A DNA stretch of 64,000 nt from Prauserella cavernicola (GCF_016595675.1 NZ_JAENJH010000003.1:62001-126000), one strand, 5' to 3'; positions 38,105 through 47,029 are shown, counted from the stretch's first letter. Translations and numbers: made by a program. The notes: a model not told the origin generated them from the sequence alone.

Positions 38105-40904
38105 TCCCTTCGAGACCGAGGCGCTGCGTTCCGCGGTTCTGCGCGCCTGGCGGGACTCGCCGACCCGGTTCACCGAGGACACCAACGCCGAGCACGACCT
38201 GAGGGTCGGCGGCTATCGCGACCGGCTGTTCGTCGAGCTCGCGCAGAACGCCGCCGACGCGGCCGCGGCCACGGGCACACCCGGGCGGGTGCGGGTTTCC
38301 GTTGTGGACGGTGAGCTGCGTGTCGCCAACACCGGGGCGCAGCTGGACGCCGACGGCGTCGCGGCGCTGGCGTCGTTGCGGGCCTCGCGCAAGCGTGCGG
38401 GCGCGGTGGGCCGGTTCGGGGTCGGGTTCGCGGCGGTGCTCGCGGTCTCCCCGGCGCCGAGGGTGGTCTCGCGCGACGGCGGCGTGGCGTTCTCGGAGGA
38501 ACGAACCAGGAGCGAGTCCGGGCGCGACGGCGAGGTGCCGGTCCTGCGGCTGCCGTGGCCGGTTCCCGCCGACGAGCCGGGCATTCCGGACGGCTACGAC
38601 ACCGAGGTGCGGCTGCCGCTGCGCGACGGCGTGGAACCGGGTGAGCTGCTGGCGCGGATCTCGGCCGAGGTCGCTGATCTGTTGCTGGCGCTGCCGTGGC
38701 TCGCCGAGATCGCGGTCGAGGCCGCCACGTGGACCCGCGCGGCCGACGGCGACGTGGTCGCGCTGACCGCGCCGGACGGCACGCGAACGCGCTGGCTCAC
38801 CACCGCCGGTCCCGGCTGTGTCTGGGCGGTGCCGGTGGATGCCGAGTACGCGCCGCTGCCGGTGGAGCAGGACGTGCTGCACACCCCGACCCCCACCGAC
38901 GAACGGTTGTCGCTGCCCGCGCGCCTGCTCGCCTCTGTGCCGGTGGAGCCCTCGCGACGCCGAGTGCTCGCCGGAGCCGCCACTCGCGACGCGCTCGCCG
39001 CCGCGGCGAGCGCGTACCCGGGGCTCGTGCGGTCGCTGCCGCCCCGGCACCGCGGCGCACTGGTGCCGCGAGCGGGCTTTCCGCTGTCCGAAGTGGACAC
39101 GACGCTGCGCGAGCTCGTCACGCGGCGGCTCGCCGAGGACCCCTGGCTGCCCGCAGCGTCAGGGCCGGAGCTGCCCGGCGAGCGGGCGAGGGTGCTCGGT
39201 GTCGACTCACCGGAGCTGACCGAGCTGCTCGCCGATGTCGTGCCCGGCCTGCTCGCAGCGCCGCTGTGCGGAGCTGGCCCCGCGCGCGTGCTCGCCGCCG
39301 TGGGCGTGTCGACGGTGGGCGTCGCCGAGCTGGTGGAGGCCGTCACCGGTATCGACAGGGCTCCGTCGTGGTGGCTCGCGCTCTACGAGGCGCTGTTCGC
39401 GGCGGTGGAGCGGCGCGAGATCGCCACCACCGAACTCGGGGCGCTGCCCGTGCCGCTGGCCGACGGCCGCACCGTCCCCGGCCCGAGGGGCGCGCTGCTC
39501 GTGGCCGATCCCGAGCCACTCGGCGAGGCCGACGTCGTCGGCCTGCACGTGGTGCACCCCGGCGCCGCGCATCCGTTGCTCGAACGGCTCGGCGCCACCC
39601 GCGCGGGCCCCGCCGACCTGCTCGCCGCGCCCGCGCTGCGCGACGCGGTGGAACGCAGCGTCGACGACGCACTGTCCGGAGTGGACATCCTGCCGCTCGT
39701 GGAGACCGTGCTGCGCCTGGCGGGCGACTCGGGCGTCGAAGGCTTCGGGGCGCTCGCGCTGCCCGCACGTGAGGGCTGGCGGCGAGCCGACGAGCTGGTG
39801 CTGCCGAACGCGGAGCTGCTCGCCGTGCTCGACAGCGAGGCGCTCGGCGAACAGGGCCCGCTCGACGTGCTCGACGACGACTTCGCCCGGCGCTGGCCCG
39901 CCGAGGTGCTGACCGGCATCGGCGTGCTGGAGACGTTCGTGGTCGTCGACGACGAGGAACCCGCCGAACCCGACCACGACCTGCCCGGCGAGGACGAGTG
40001 GTGGGACTCCGTGCCGGAACCGCCCTCGCGCGTGCTCGCCGTGCGCGACCTGGACCTGGTCGCCGACGACGAGTGGCCCGCCGCGCTGCGGCTGCTCGCG
40101 GCGCGGCCGCAGACGTGGCGGGCACTGAGCGAACCCGCCGGTCACACGCGGTGGTGGCTGGCCGGATCGGCGCTGCTCGCGGGCCGCGCGCCCGCCGAGT
40201 GGCGGTTGCCTGAGGCCGAGCACCTCGCCGGGCTGTACGAGCCGGTGCCCGACCTCGGGTTACCGACCCGGCTGCTCGAGGCGTGCGGAGTGCGGCGCGA
40301 CCTCACCCCGGCGGGCTCCGACGACGCCGAGGACCTGTGCGAGCGCCTGGCCGATCCGGAACGGAGCGTGCCACCGGGGCTCGTGCTGAGGGCGCACGCG
40401 GCGCTCGCGACGTTGTCACCCGAGGACGTCGAGCCTCCCGTGCGGGTGCGCACGCTCGACGGTTCCGTCACCGACGCTGCCGACGCGGTGGTGCTGGACG
40501 CGCCGTGGCTGGCCGCGGCGTGGCCGGCGGACCGGCTCGTCGCGCTGCCCGGGTTCGACGCCGCTCCAGCGCTGGCCGAGCTCTTCGACCTGCCGCTGGC
40601 GGGCGACGAGACGACGGCCGAGGTGAGCGGCGAGGGCGAGTACGCGGCGTGGCGGGACCTGGCCGCGATCGGCGAGGTGGCCGAACTGCTCGGCATCGAC
40701 GTGCCGGACGGCGGTGTCATCGTGCACGAGAAGCTGCTGGTCGGAGACGTCCCGGTGCCGTGGTGGTTCGACGGAACCCTGCACGCGGCCGACACCTCGG
40801 CTGGCCTCGCGAGGGCGTTCGCGTGGGCCGTCGACGCCTGGGCCGAGCGCCGCGCGATCGAGGCGTTGCTCGACGATCCCGACCCGAGGACGTTGCTGGG
40901 CTAG
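38082..40904 (+). CDS. Large GHKL (Hsp90/sacsin-type) ATPase-domain protein
   Basis: A 940-residue soluble protein. The N-terminal 200 residues form an Hsp90-like GHKL ATPase fold resembling the sacsin N-terminal domain: N-box FVELAQNAADAA (Glu52, Asn56), a G1 box reduced to ANTGAQLD where Hsp90 has DxGxG, and G2 GRFGVGFAAVL (110-120). The remaining 700 residues are Leu/Ala/Glu-rich with no domain I recognise and an acidic patch near residue 630. GTG at 38082 overlaps DUF3027. A chaperone or nucleic-acid remodelling role is only inferred. Confidence 0.82.
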   Translation: MTSPPRPDPFETEALRSAVLRAWRDSPTRFTEDTNAEHDLRVGGYRDRLFVELAQNAADAAAATGTPGRVRVSVVDGELRVANTGAQLDADGVAALASLRASRKRAGAVGRFGVGFAAVLAVSPAPRVVSRDGGVAFSEERTRSESGRDGEVPVLRLPWPVPADEPGIPDGYDTEVRLPLRDGVEPGELLARISAEVADLLLALPWLAEIAVEAATWTRAADGDVVALTAPDGTRTRWLTTAGPGCVWAVPVDAEYAPLPVEQDVLHTPTPTDERLSLPARLLASVPVEPSRRRVLAGAATRDALAAAASAYPGLVRSLPPRHRGALVPRAGFPLSEVDTTLRELVTRRLAEDPWLPAASGPELPGERARVLGVDSPELTELLADVVPGLLAAPLCGAGPARVLAAVGVSTVGVAELVEAVTGIDRAPSWWLALYEALFAAVERREIATTELGALPVPLADGRTVPGPRGALLVADPEPLGEADVVGLHVVHPGAAHPLLERLGATRAGPADLLAAPALRDAVERSVDDALSGVDILPLVETVLRLAGDSGVEGFGALALPAREGWRRADELVLPNAELLAVLDSEALGEQGPLDVLDDDFARRWPAEVLTGIGVLETFVVVDDEEPAEPDHDLPGEDEWWDSVPEPPSRVLAVRDLDLVADDEWPAALRLLAARPQTWRALSEPAGHTRWWLAGSALLAGRAPAEWRLPEAEHLAGLYEPVPDLGLPTRLLEACGVRRDLTPAGSDDAEDLCERLADPERSVPPGLVLRAHAALATLSPEDVEPPVRVRTLDGSVTDAADAVVLDAPWLAAAWPADRLVALPGFDAAPALAELFDLPLAGDETTAEVSGEGEYAAWRDLAAIGEVAELLGIDVPDGGVIVHEKLLVGDVPVPWWFDGTLHAADTSAGLARAFAWAVDAWAERRAIEALLDDPDPRTLLG

Positions 40905-40911
40905 AGCCGGG

Positions 40912-41184
40912 CTAGAGGTCGCGCTGCGCGCCGCGCGACCCGCGTCGCGACGCCGCCGACTGCCAGGCGACGATGGCGCCACCGAGGCAGCCGAGCCCCG
41001 CACCGGCCACCGCCGTCCACACCCAGCCGCTGTCGGCGCCCGCGATCAACAGGACCACGAACGCGATGATCCAGATGGCCGTGCCTATGATGACCGGCGC
41101 CCACAGGCCCACCAGGGCCTTCGGCAGCTCCGGCGGCGGGCGAAACTGACCCGTAACACCCGGGGGATTGCTGGCTTCGTCCAC
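40912..41184 (-). CDS. DUF2530 membrane protein (Rv0879c-like)
   Basis: A 90-residue protein with two membrane segments (PVIIGTAIWIIAFVVLLIAG and WTAVAGAGLGCLGGAIVAW) and a basic tail. Family and position match Rv0879c. Function unknown. It converges on the ATPase gene and is divergent from the purine permease. Confidence 0.85.
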   Translation of the reverse strand: MDEASNPPGVTGQFRPPPELPKALVGLWAPVIIGTAIWIIAFVVLLIAGADSGWVWTAVAGAGLGCLGGAIVAWQSAASRRGSRGAQRDL

Positions 41185-41229
41185 GTAGGACAGGCTACCG
41201 CTGCCGGTACGACTGGAGGCAAGGCGACA

Positions 41230-42684
41230 ATGACAGAGACGAGCACCGAGAAGCGCTCGGCGTCACGGCTCGACCAGTTCTTCAAGATCAGCGAGCGCGG
41301 CTCGACGATGAGCAGGGAGCTGCGCGGCGGGCTGGTCACGTTCGTGACGATGGCCTACATCATCGTGCTCAACCCGTTGATCCTCGGCAGCTTCACCGAC
41401 GAGGGTCCTGGCGCGAAGACCGACTCCACCGGCGCGATCCTCAGCGTGCCGCAGGTCGCGGCCGTCACGGCGCTCGTCGCGGGCGTGCTCACGATCCTCA
41501 TGGGTGTGGTCGCCAACTACCCGTTCGCAATGGCGGCGGGGCTCGGCATCAACGCGCTCGTGGCGTTCACCCTCGCCCCGCAGATGACCTGGGCCGCCGC
41601 GATGGGGCTCGTGCTGGTCAACGGTCTCGTGGTGCTTCTGCTCGTGGTCACCGGCGTGCGCAGCATGGTGTTCAAGGCGGTGCCACAGCCGCTCAAGGTC
41701 GGCATCGCCGTGGGCATCGGCCTGTTCATCGCGCTCATCGGCCTCGTCGACGCGGGGTTCGTGACGCCTGGCTCCGGCACCCCGGTGCAGCTCGGGATCA
41801 ACGGCTCCATCGCGTCGTGGCCCACCGCCGTGTTCGTGGTGACGCTGGTGGTCATGGCGATACTGGTCGCCCGCAACGTCAAGGGCGCGATCCTGCTCGG
41901 CGTGCTGTTCGGCACCGTGCTCGCGATCGTGGTCGAGGCGATCGTCAACGCGGGCCCGTCCGGCGGCGAGATCGCCACCGGCTGGAACCTCGGCTATCCC
42001 GCCCTGCCCGACAACGTCTTCGGCATCCCCGACCTCTCGCTCGTCGGCGAGGTGAACTTCGAAGCCTGGGCGCAGATCCCCGCGATCACGGCGGCACTGC
42101 TCGTGTTCAGCCTGGTGCTCACCGACTTCTTCGACACCATCGGCACCATGACCGGACTCGGCCGCGAGGCCGGGCTCGCCGACAAGGACGGCCAGCTGCC
42201 CAACACCGGCAAGGCGCTGTTCATCGACTCGCTCGGTGCCGTCGCCGGCGGAGCGGCGTCGTCCAGCTCCAACACCGTCTACGTGGAGTCCGCCGCCGGG
42301 ATCGCCGAGGGCGCCCGCACCGGACTCGCCAACGTGATCACCGGTCTGCTGTTCCTCGCCGCGATGTTCTTCACGCCGCTCTACGAGGTGGTGCCGATCG
42401 AGGCGGCCGCGCCCGCGTTGGTGGTGGTCGGCGCGCTGATGATCCGGCAGATCACCGAGATCGACTTCCGCGACTTCACCGTCGCGCTGCCCGCGTTCCT
42501 GACGATCGTGGTCATGCCGTTCACGTACTCGATCGCCAACGGCATCGGCGCCGGATTCGTCAGCTACGTCGTGCTGCAGGCCGCCACCGGCAGGGCGCGC
42601 GGCGTGCACCCGCTGATGTGGATCGTGTCGGTCGCGTTCGTCGTCTACTTCGCGATCGGCCCGATCCAGGCCGTCTTCAGCTGA
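41230..42684 (+). CDS. NCS2 family permease, AzgA/PbuG type (purine uptake)
   Basis: A 484-residue protein with about 13 membrane segments. Family features include TFVTMAYIIVLNPLIL near the N-terminus, PFAMAAGLGINALVAFTL, and the substrate-site segment DFFDTIGTMTGLGREAGLAD followed by SSNTVYVESAAGIAEGARTG. The AzgA group imports adenine, guanine or hypoxanthine with protons. AAGG five bases before the ATG supports the start. It overlaps the convergent ArsR gene by eight bases. Confidence 0.93.
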   Translation: MTETSTEKRSASRLDQFFKISERGSTMSRELRGGLVTFVTMAYIIVLNPLILGSFTDEGPGAKTDSTGAILSVPQVAAVTALVAGVLTILMGVVANYPFAMAAGLGINALVAFTLAPQMTWAAAMGLVLVNGLVVLLLVVTGVRSMVFKAVPQPLKVGIAVGIGLFIALIGLVDAGFVTPGSGTPVQLGINGSIASWPTAVFVVTLVVMAILVARNVKGAILLGVLFGTVLAIVVEAIVNAGPSGGEIATGWNLGYPALPDNVFGIPDLSLVGEVNFEAWAQIPAITAALLVFSLVLTDFFDTIGTMTGLGREAGLADKDGQLPNTGKALFIDSLGAVAGGAASSSSNTVYVESAAGIAEGARTGLANVITGLLFLAAMFFTPLYEVVPIEAAAPALVVVGALMIRQITEIDFRDFTVALPAFLTIVVMPFTYSIANGIGAGFVSYVVLQAATGRARGVHPLMWIVSVAFVVYFAIGPIQAVFS

Positions 42685-43378
42685 GGCTCGCCGGGTCCAG
42701 GTCCAGCAGCAGGCGCAGTGCGTCGGTGCCCTCCGGGGTGACGGTCACCGCGCGCTGCGTCCCGATGCGCTTGACCCAGCCTCGCGCCAGCAGGCGTTCG
42801 CAGAGCCGCGCGCCCGCGAGGCCGGCCAGGTGGGAACGGCGTTCGGTCCAGTCGAGGCACTCCTTCGCGAGCGGCCTGCGGCCCCGCAGGTCCTCCGGCG
42901 CCACGGCGAGCGGGCCGGTCAGCCACTCGACACCGGCGGTGGTCAGCGCGAACCCCGCCGTGCGGTCGAGCAGTCCCCGGTCGGTGAGGGCGTCGGTGAG
43001 CGCGACCCCGAGCCTGCCCGCGAGGTGGTCGTAGCACGTGCGGCCGCGCGCGAGCGCCTCCGCGGCCCGCGACGTGCGCAGCGTCGCCGGGCGCTGCCCT
43101 CGCGGTTCGAGGTGCGCGACGAGACCCTCGATCAGCTCGGCCTCCCTGGGGCCTGCCAGCTGGACGTAGCGGTGCCTGCCCTGCCTGCGCTCCACCAGCA
43201 GCCCGCCGCCGATCAACCTGCCCAGGTGTTCGCTCGCTGTCGACGCGGCCACCGTCGCGTGCGCCGCCAGTTCGCTCGCCGTCCACGCGCGCCCGTCGAG
43301 CAGCGCCAGGCAGAACCGCGCGCGGGTGTCGTCGGCGAGCAGAGCGGCCAGCGCGGCGAGGTCGGAAGAGCGGGACAT
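42677..43378 (-). CDS. ArsR-family winged-helix regulator
   Basis: A 233-residue regulator. The N-terminal 80 residues are an ArsR winged helix (SELAAHATVAASTASEHLGRLIGGGLLVERRQGRHRYVQL), and the longer C-terminal part has a second winged-helix-like segment. No metal-binding cysteine pair is visible. It is divergent from the isocitrate-lyase-like gene, and a perfect palindrome lies in the 56-bp gap. Confidence 0.87.
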   Translation of the reverse strand: MSRSSDLAALAALLADDTRARFCLALLDGRAWTASELAAHATVAASTASEHLGRLIGGGLLVERRQGRHRYVQLAGPREAELIEGLVAHLEPRGQRPATLRTSRAAEALARGRTCYDHLAGRLGVALTDALTDRGLLDRTAGFALTTAGVEWLTGPLAVAPEDLRGRRPLAKECLDWTERRSHLAGLAGARLCERLLARGWVKRIGTQRAVTVTPEGTDALRLLLDLDPASLS

Positions 43379-43396
43379 GCCCCGATTCTTGCCCTT

Positions 43397-43424
43397 CGAC
43401 GCTTCGGTCGCCGCCGAAGCGTCG
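43397..43424. promoter_or_regulatory. Operator between ArsR regulator and PEP mutase/ICL-like gene
   Basis: CGACGCTTCGG and CCGAAGCGTCG form a perfect 11-bp inverted repeat with six-base spacer in a short divergent gap. Binding by the ArsR protein is inferred from position. Confidence 0.8.
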
Positions 43425-43434
43425 CGGACCTACC

Positions 43435-44220
43435 GTGACCGAGATGAGCACGTTCGCCGAGTTCCGCGACCTGCACCACCAGGCCGAACCGCTGCTGCTG
43501 CCTAACGCCTGGGACCACGGCAGTGCCGCGGCGCTCGCGGCCGCGGGGTTTCCCGCTGTCGGCACCACGAGCCTCGGCGTCGCCGCCGCGCACGGCATCC
43601 CCGACGGTGAGGGCCGCACGCGGGAGCAGACCGTGGCGCTCGCGCGGCTGCTCGCGCCCGTGCCGTGCCTGGTGACCGTCGACGTCGAGGGCGGCTTCAG
43701 CGACGATCCGGCCGAGGTGGCCGAGCTCGCCGCGGTGCTCGTCGCCGCGGGTGCCGTGGGCATCAACCTCGAGGACGGGCGTGCGGGCGACCGGCTCGCC
43801 GACCCCGGTGCGCAGGCGGAGACGATCGCGGCGATCAAGGAGCGAGTGCCGGAGCTGTTCGTCAACGCGAGGGTGGACACGTACTGGCTCGGGCTCGACT
43901 CGGCCGATCCCGGGCCGACGCTGGCCCGCGCCGGCCGCTACCAGGACGCGGGAGCCGACGGGATCTTCGTGCCCGGCGCCCTGCCGGACCTGCCCGCACT
44001 GGTCGACGGCATCGGACTTCCGCTCAACGTGCTCTACGTCGCGGGCGGCCCGAGCGTGCTCGAACTGGGGCGGCTGGGTGTGCGGCGGGTCAGCACCGGG
44101 TCGCTGCTCTACCGCGCCGCGCTGGGCTCCGCGGTGGCCGCCGCCACGGCTGTGCGCGACGGTTCGGAGCCGGCCGGGCCGGTGCCGGGCTACGCGGAAG
44201 TGCAGCGGCTGATCGGGTGA
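43435..44220 (+). CDS. Isocitrate lyase/PEP mutase superfamily protein
   Basis: A 261-residue TIM-barrel enzyme (LLPNAWDHGSAAALAAAGFPAVGTTS; VTVDVEGGFSDDPAEV; GINLEDGR; FVNARVDTYWLG). It lacks the KKCGH motif of true isocitrate lyase, so it more likely acts as a carboxyphosphonoenolpyruvate phosphonomutase-like or oxaloacetate/methylisocitrate-type C-C lyase. GTG at 43435 or ATG at 43444 can start it. Likely controlled by the divergent ArsR protein. Confidence 0.88.
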   Translation: MTEMSTFAEFRDLHHQAEPLLLPNAWDHGSAAALAAAGFPAVGTTSLGVAAAHGIPDGEGRTREQTVALARLLAPVPCLVTVDVEGGFSDDPAEVAELAAVLVAAGAVGINLEDGRAGDRLADPGAQAETIAAIKERVPELFVNARVDTYWLGLDSADPGPTLARAGRYQDAGADGIFVPGALPDLPALVDGIGLPLNVLYVAGGPSVLELGRLGVRRVSTGSLLYRAALGSAVAAATAVRDGSEPAGPVPGYAEVQRLIG

Positions 44221-44281
44221 AGGCGGTTGTCCCGCTCACCATCGTGGCTGGTCCTGGCCGGTCGTAAGGTATGCTAAGGAA

Positions 44282-44716
44282 GTGTCAGACCCTGCTCACG
44301 ACCGGTCGCTGGCTAGTCACCTGCGGCTCTCGGTGGTGCGTCTCAACCGCAGGCTCCGGGCACAGCGAACCAGCGAGGACCTCTCGCTGACCCAGATCTC
44401 CGCGCTGTCCACTTTGCACAAGTGTGGAGCGATGACCCCGGGTCAGCTCGCCGCAAAGGAAGGCGTGCAGCCCCCGTCGATGACGAGGGTGATCGCGGCG
44501 CTCGAGATGGTGGCCTACGTCGTGCGGAGTCCGCATCCGACCGATGGCCGCCAGGCGATCGTCACGATCACCGACAAGGGGCTCGCGTACGTGCACGCGA
44601 CGATCTCGGTGCGTGAGGCCTGGCTTGATGGAAAATTGGCGGAACTGAGCGGCGAGGAGCGCGAGGTGCTCTCCAGAGCCGCCGAGATCATCGACAGGAT
44701 GGCAGGCCAGGGCTGA
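44282..44716 (+). CDS. MarR-family regulator (Rv0880-like)
   Basis: A 144-residue protein with the MarR winged helix (MTPGQLAAKEGVQPPSMTRVIAALEMVAYVVRSPHPTDGRQ). The position between DUF2530 and the TrmH-type gene matches Rv0880. AAGGAA precedes the GTG, and a TATGCT hexamer lies a few bases upstream, so the transcript would have a very short leader. It is followed 37 bp later by an MFS exporter, a common regulator-target pairing. Confidence 0.9.
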   Translation: MSDPAHDRSLASHLRLSVVRLNRRLRAQRTSEDLSLTQISALSTLHKCGAMTPGQLAAKEGVQPPSMTRVIAALEMVAYVVRSPHPTDGRQAIVTITDKGLAYVHATISVREAWLDGKLAELSGEEREVLSRAAEIIDRMAGQG

Positions 44717-44753
44717 CGGCCCCCGTCCTCGACGCGGGAGGCGACAACACGGC

Positions 44754-46076
44754 GTGAGCATCACGGGTAGCGCAGCTCAGACACCAGGTTCCCCAGCCGT
44801 TGCCCCATCAGCCGTAGCCGACCCACCGGACCGAGCACGACACGGCATGTTCGCGTCCCTGCGCGTGCCCAACTACCGGCTGTTCTTCTCCGGCCAGGTC
44901 ATCTCCAACATCGGCACCTGGGTGCAGCGCATCGCCCAGGACTGGCTGGTGTTCAGCCTCAGCGGCAACAATCCCGTCGCACTCGGCATCGCCGTCGCGC
45001 TGCAGTTCACCCCCACGTTGCTGCTGTCGCTGTGGGCGGGCGTGCTCGCCGATCGCGTCGACAAGCGCAAGCTGCTGATCACGATCCAGTCGGGCACTCT
45101 CATACAGGCCGTGGTGCTCGGTGTGCTCGACGTGAGCGGGGTCGTGCTGCTGTGGCACGTCTATGTGCTGTGCTTCGCGTTCGGCTGCCTCTCGGCGATC
45201 GAGGTACCCACGCGGCAGTCGTTCGTCGCCGAGATGGTGGGCAAGGGCCAGGTTGCCAATGCCGTGGCGCTGAACTCGTCCATCTTCAACATGGCCAGGA
45301 TCATCGGCCCCGCCATCGCCGGGTTCGCGATCGTGGCGATCGGCACCGGCTGGCTGTTCATCGCCAACGCCGGCAGCACGCTGGCCGTCATCGCCGCGCT
45401 GGCACTGATGAAGCCCGACCGGCTGTTCCGCGGCCCCGCCGTCGTGCGCGGCAAGGGGCAGTTGCGCGAGGGCCTTCGCTACGTGCGCGGCCGCTCGGAC
45501 CTGATGGCGCTGATGGCGCTGGTGTTCTTCATCAGCACCTTCGGCATCACGTTTTTCATCTCGCTGGCAGTGGTGGCGGGCAACGTGTTCGGCACAGAGG
45601 CCGACGGCTACGGCTTGCTCTCGACGATGCTCGCCGTCGGCACGTTCACGGGCGCGCTGGCCTCGGCCAGGCGGGGGAGCAGGCGCGCTCCGAGCCTGCG
45701 GGTGCTGCTGCTCTCGGCATTCGCGCTGGGCGCGATCGAGTTCTGTACCGCCTTCATGCCCACGTACCTGGCGTTCGGCATCGCGCTCGTGCCGCTGGGA
45801 TTCGCGACGATCACGTTCCTCAACACGGCCAACGCGCTCGTGCAGACCTCGGTCAGCCCGCAGATGCGCGGCCGGGTGATGGGCCTCTACGTGCTGGTGT
45901 TGATGGGCGGCAACCCGGTGGGCGGGCCGCTCACCGGCTGGCTGGCCGAGACGTTCGGCGGACGCTCGCCGTTCTACCTGGGCGGGGCTGTCGCGATGCT
46001 CGCGGTGGTGGTGGCCGGGGTCGTCCTCTACCGTGCGCGGCAGACCCCCTTGCGCGACGCGCTGAGGTTAGGCTAA
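44754..46076 (+). CDS. MFS transporter (EntS/DHA3-type exporter)
   Basis: A 440-residue protein with 12 membrane segments, the DHA3/EntS-like start (FASLRVPNYRLFFSGQVISNIGTWVQRIAQDWLVF), motif A (GVLADRVDKRKLL) and YVLVLMGGNPVGGPLTGWLAE near the C-terminus. EntS-group exporters release siderophores or drugs; here substrate is unknown, but the stop codon lies inside an iron-box palindrome. GGGAGG about ten bases upstream supports the GTG at 44754. It is codirectional with the MarR gene. Confidence 0.9.
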   Translation: MSITGSAAQTPGSPAVAPSAVADPPDRARHGMFASLRVPNYRLFFSGQVISNIGTWVQRIAQDWLVFSLSGNNPVALGIAVALQFTPTLLLSLWAGVLADRVDKRKLLITIQSGTLIQAVVLGVLDVSGVVLLWHVYVLCFAFGCLSAIEVPTRQSFVAEMVGKGQVANAVALNSSIFNMARIIGPAIAGFAIVAIGTGWLFIANAGSTLAVIAALALMKPDRLFRGPAVVRGKGQLREGLRYVRGRSDLMALMALVFFISTFGITFFISLAVVAGNVFGTEADGYGLLSTMLAVGTFTGALASARRGSRRAPSLRVLLLSAFALGAIEFCTAFMPTYLAFGIALVPLGFATITFLNTANALVQTSVSPQMRGRVMGLYVLVLMGGNPVGGPLTGWLAETFGGRSPFYLGGAVAMLAVVVAGVVLYRARQTPLRDALRLG

Positions 46077-46081
46077 CCTCA
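46063..46081. promoter_or_regulatory. DtxR/IdeR iron box overlapping the MFS stop codon
   Basis: TGAGGTTAGGCTAACCTCA is a perfect 19-bp palindrome that matches the IdeR/DtxR consensus TTAGGTTAGGCTAACCTAA at 17 of 19 positions. It includes the stop codon of the MFS gene. No protein gene begins downstream on the plus strand before two terminators. Confidence 0.85.
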
Positions 46082-46161
46082 TACATGTCCGCTTCGTGGT
46101 GGGAGCGGCAGTCAGTTCGGGAACGGACGGGGCCCCGCACCGGCAACTCCGGTGCGGGGCC
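46082..46161 (+). ncRNA. Candidate iron-regulated small RNA
   Basis: Between the iron box and a strong hairpin there are about 80 bases without a stop-bounded small gene. A weak promoter (TTGCGC at 46050-46055, 18 bp, TAACCT at 46074-46079) overlaps the iron box, and the stem at 46131-46161 would end the transcript. Inference only. Confidence 0.3.
46131..46161 (+). terminator. Terminator after the MFS gene and iron box
   Basis: Perfect 13-bp stem GGCCCCGCACCGG / CCGGTGCGGGGCC with a five-base loop, followed by the pyrimidine-rich TCGTTCCTGTTC. Confidence 0.85.
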
Positions 46162-46188
46162 TCGTTCCTGTTCGGGGCCTTTTACCGG

Positions 46189-46233
46189 GCACGAAAAAGC
46201 CCCAAGGGCGCTGGGCCCCCGGGGCTTTCGTGC
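46189..46233 (-). terminator. Rho-independent terminator of the superoxide dismutase gene
   Basis: An outer stem GCACGAAA / TTTCGTGC and inner stem AGCCCC / GGGGCT surround a GC-rich loop; on the minus strand the hairpin is followed by five U residues. It is 19 bp past the sod stop. Confidence 0.85.
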
Positions 46234-46251
46234 TCGATGCCGAGACTGGCG

Positions 46252-46875
46252 TCAGGGCAGGAGCAGGCCATTGCGGCCGGCCTTGGCGTCCTCGAAACGC
46301 TTGCCGATCTCGGCCCAGTCGAAGACGTTCCACAGAGCGTTGACGTAATCCGGCTTCACGTTCTTGTACTGCAGGTAGAACGCGTGCTCCCAGACGTCGA
46401 CCAGCAGGATCGGCGTGGTCGGCAGGATCAGGTTGTTGTGGTGGTCGCGCAGCTGCTGGGTGATCAGCGTCTTGCCGATCGGGTCCCAGGACAGCGCGCC
46501 CCAGCCGTTGCCCTGAATCGTGGTGCAGACCGCGGTGAACTGCGCCTTGAACTTGTCGAAGGAGCCGAACGCCTCGTCGATCGCGGCGGCCAGCTCGCCG
46601 GTCGGCTTGTCTCCACCGTTCGGCGACAGGATCTTCCACCACACGACGTGGTTGGCGTGGCCGGCGAGGTTGAACGCCAGCGTCGTCTCGAGGCCGACGA
46701 TCGAGCCGAAGTCGTTCGCGTCCCTCGCCGCGGCGAGCTTCTCCAGGGTCTGGTTCGCGCCGTTCACGTACGTCTGGTGGTGCTTGCTGTGGTGCAGCTC
46801 GTTGATCTCACCCGAGATGTGCGGCTCGAGGGCGCCGTAGTCGTAGTCGAGATCGGGGAGCTCGTACGTGGGCAT
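46252..46875 (-). CDS. Superoxide dismutase, Fe/Mn family
   Basis: A 207-residue enzyme of normal length. Ligands are visible: His28 in [12 protein letters not shown], a second histidine in [13 protein letters not shown], and the Asp/His pair in [26 protein letters not shown] is the usual glycine-rich turn. Metal use (Fe, Mn or either) cannot be assigned safely by eye. AAGGAGG five bases upstream fixes the ATG. No signal peptide is present. Confidence 0.96.
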   Translation of the reverse strand: MPTYELPDLDYDYGALEPHISGEINELHHSKHHQTYVNGANQTLEKLAAARDANDFGSIVGLETTLAFNLAGHANHVVWWKILSPNGGDKPTGELAAAIDEAFGSFDKFKAQFTAVCTTIQGNGWGALSWDPIGKTLITQQLRDHHNNLILPTTPILLVDVWEHAFYLQYKNVKPDYVNALWNVFDWAEIGKRFEDAKAGRNGLLLP

Positions 46876-47029
46876 TAGCCCTCCTTATTCCATACTTTCG
46901 ACTCAAGTCCTTCGGTAGCAAACCTAGTAGCCGAGCGGATCGCTGGCGAACCGGGCCGCTACGAGTCGACCTTGCTACGTCGAGCTAACTAGAGGTCAAG
47001 GAGGGTGTTACGACGGCCACACCGGCGGT
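46876..47029. other. sod promoter region
   Basis: About 150 bp upstream of sod, AT-richer than the genes around it, must hold its promoter. I see no perfect palindrome of operator type here. Confidence 0.4.

Noticed and set aside
43435-44220. Isocitrate lyase of the glyoxylate shunt
   Set aside because: The protein is only 261 residues and lacks the KKCGH catalytic motif; it belongs to the wider PEP mutase/ICL superfamily.
46086-46348. A small leaderless protein gene starting at the ATG just after the iron box
   Set aside because: The frame runs through two strong terminators and the antisense 3' end of sod without a stop, and the product has no plausible composition.
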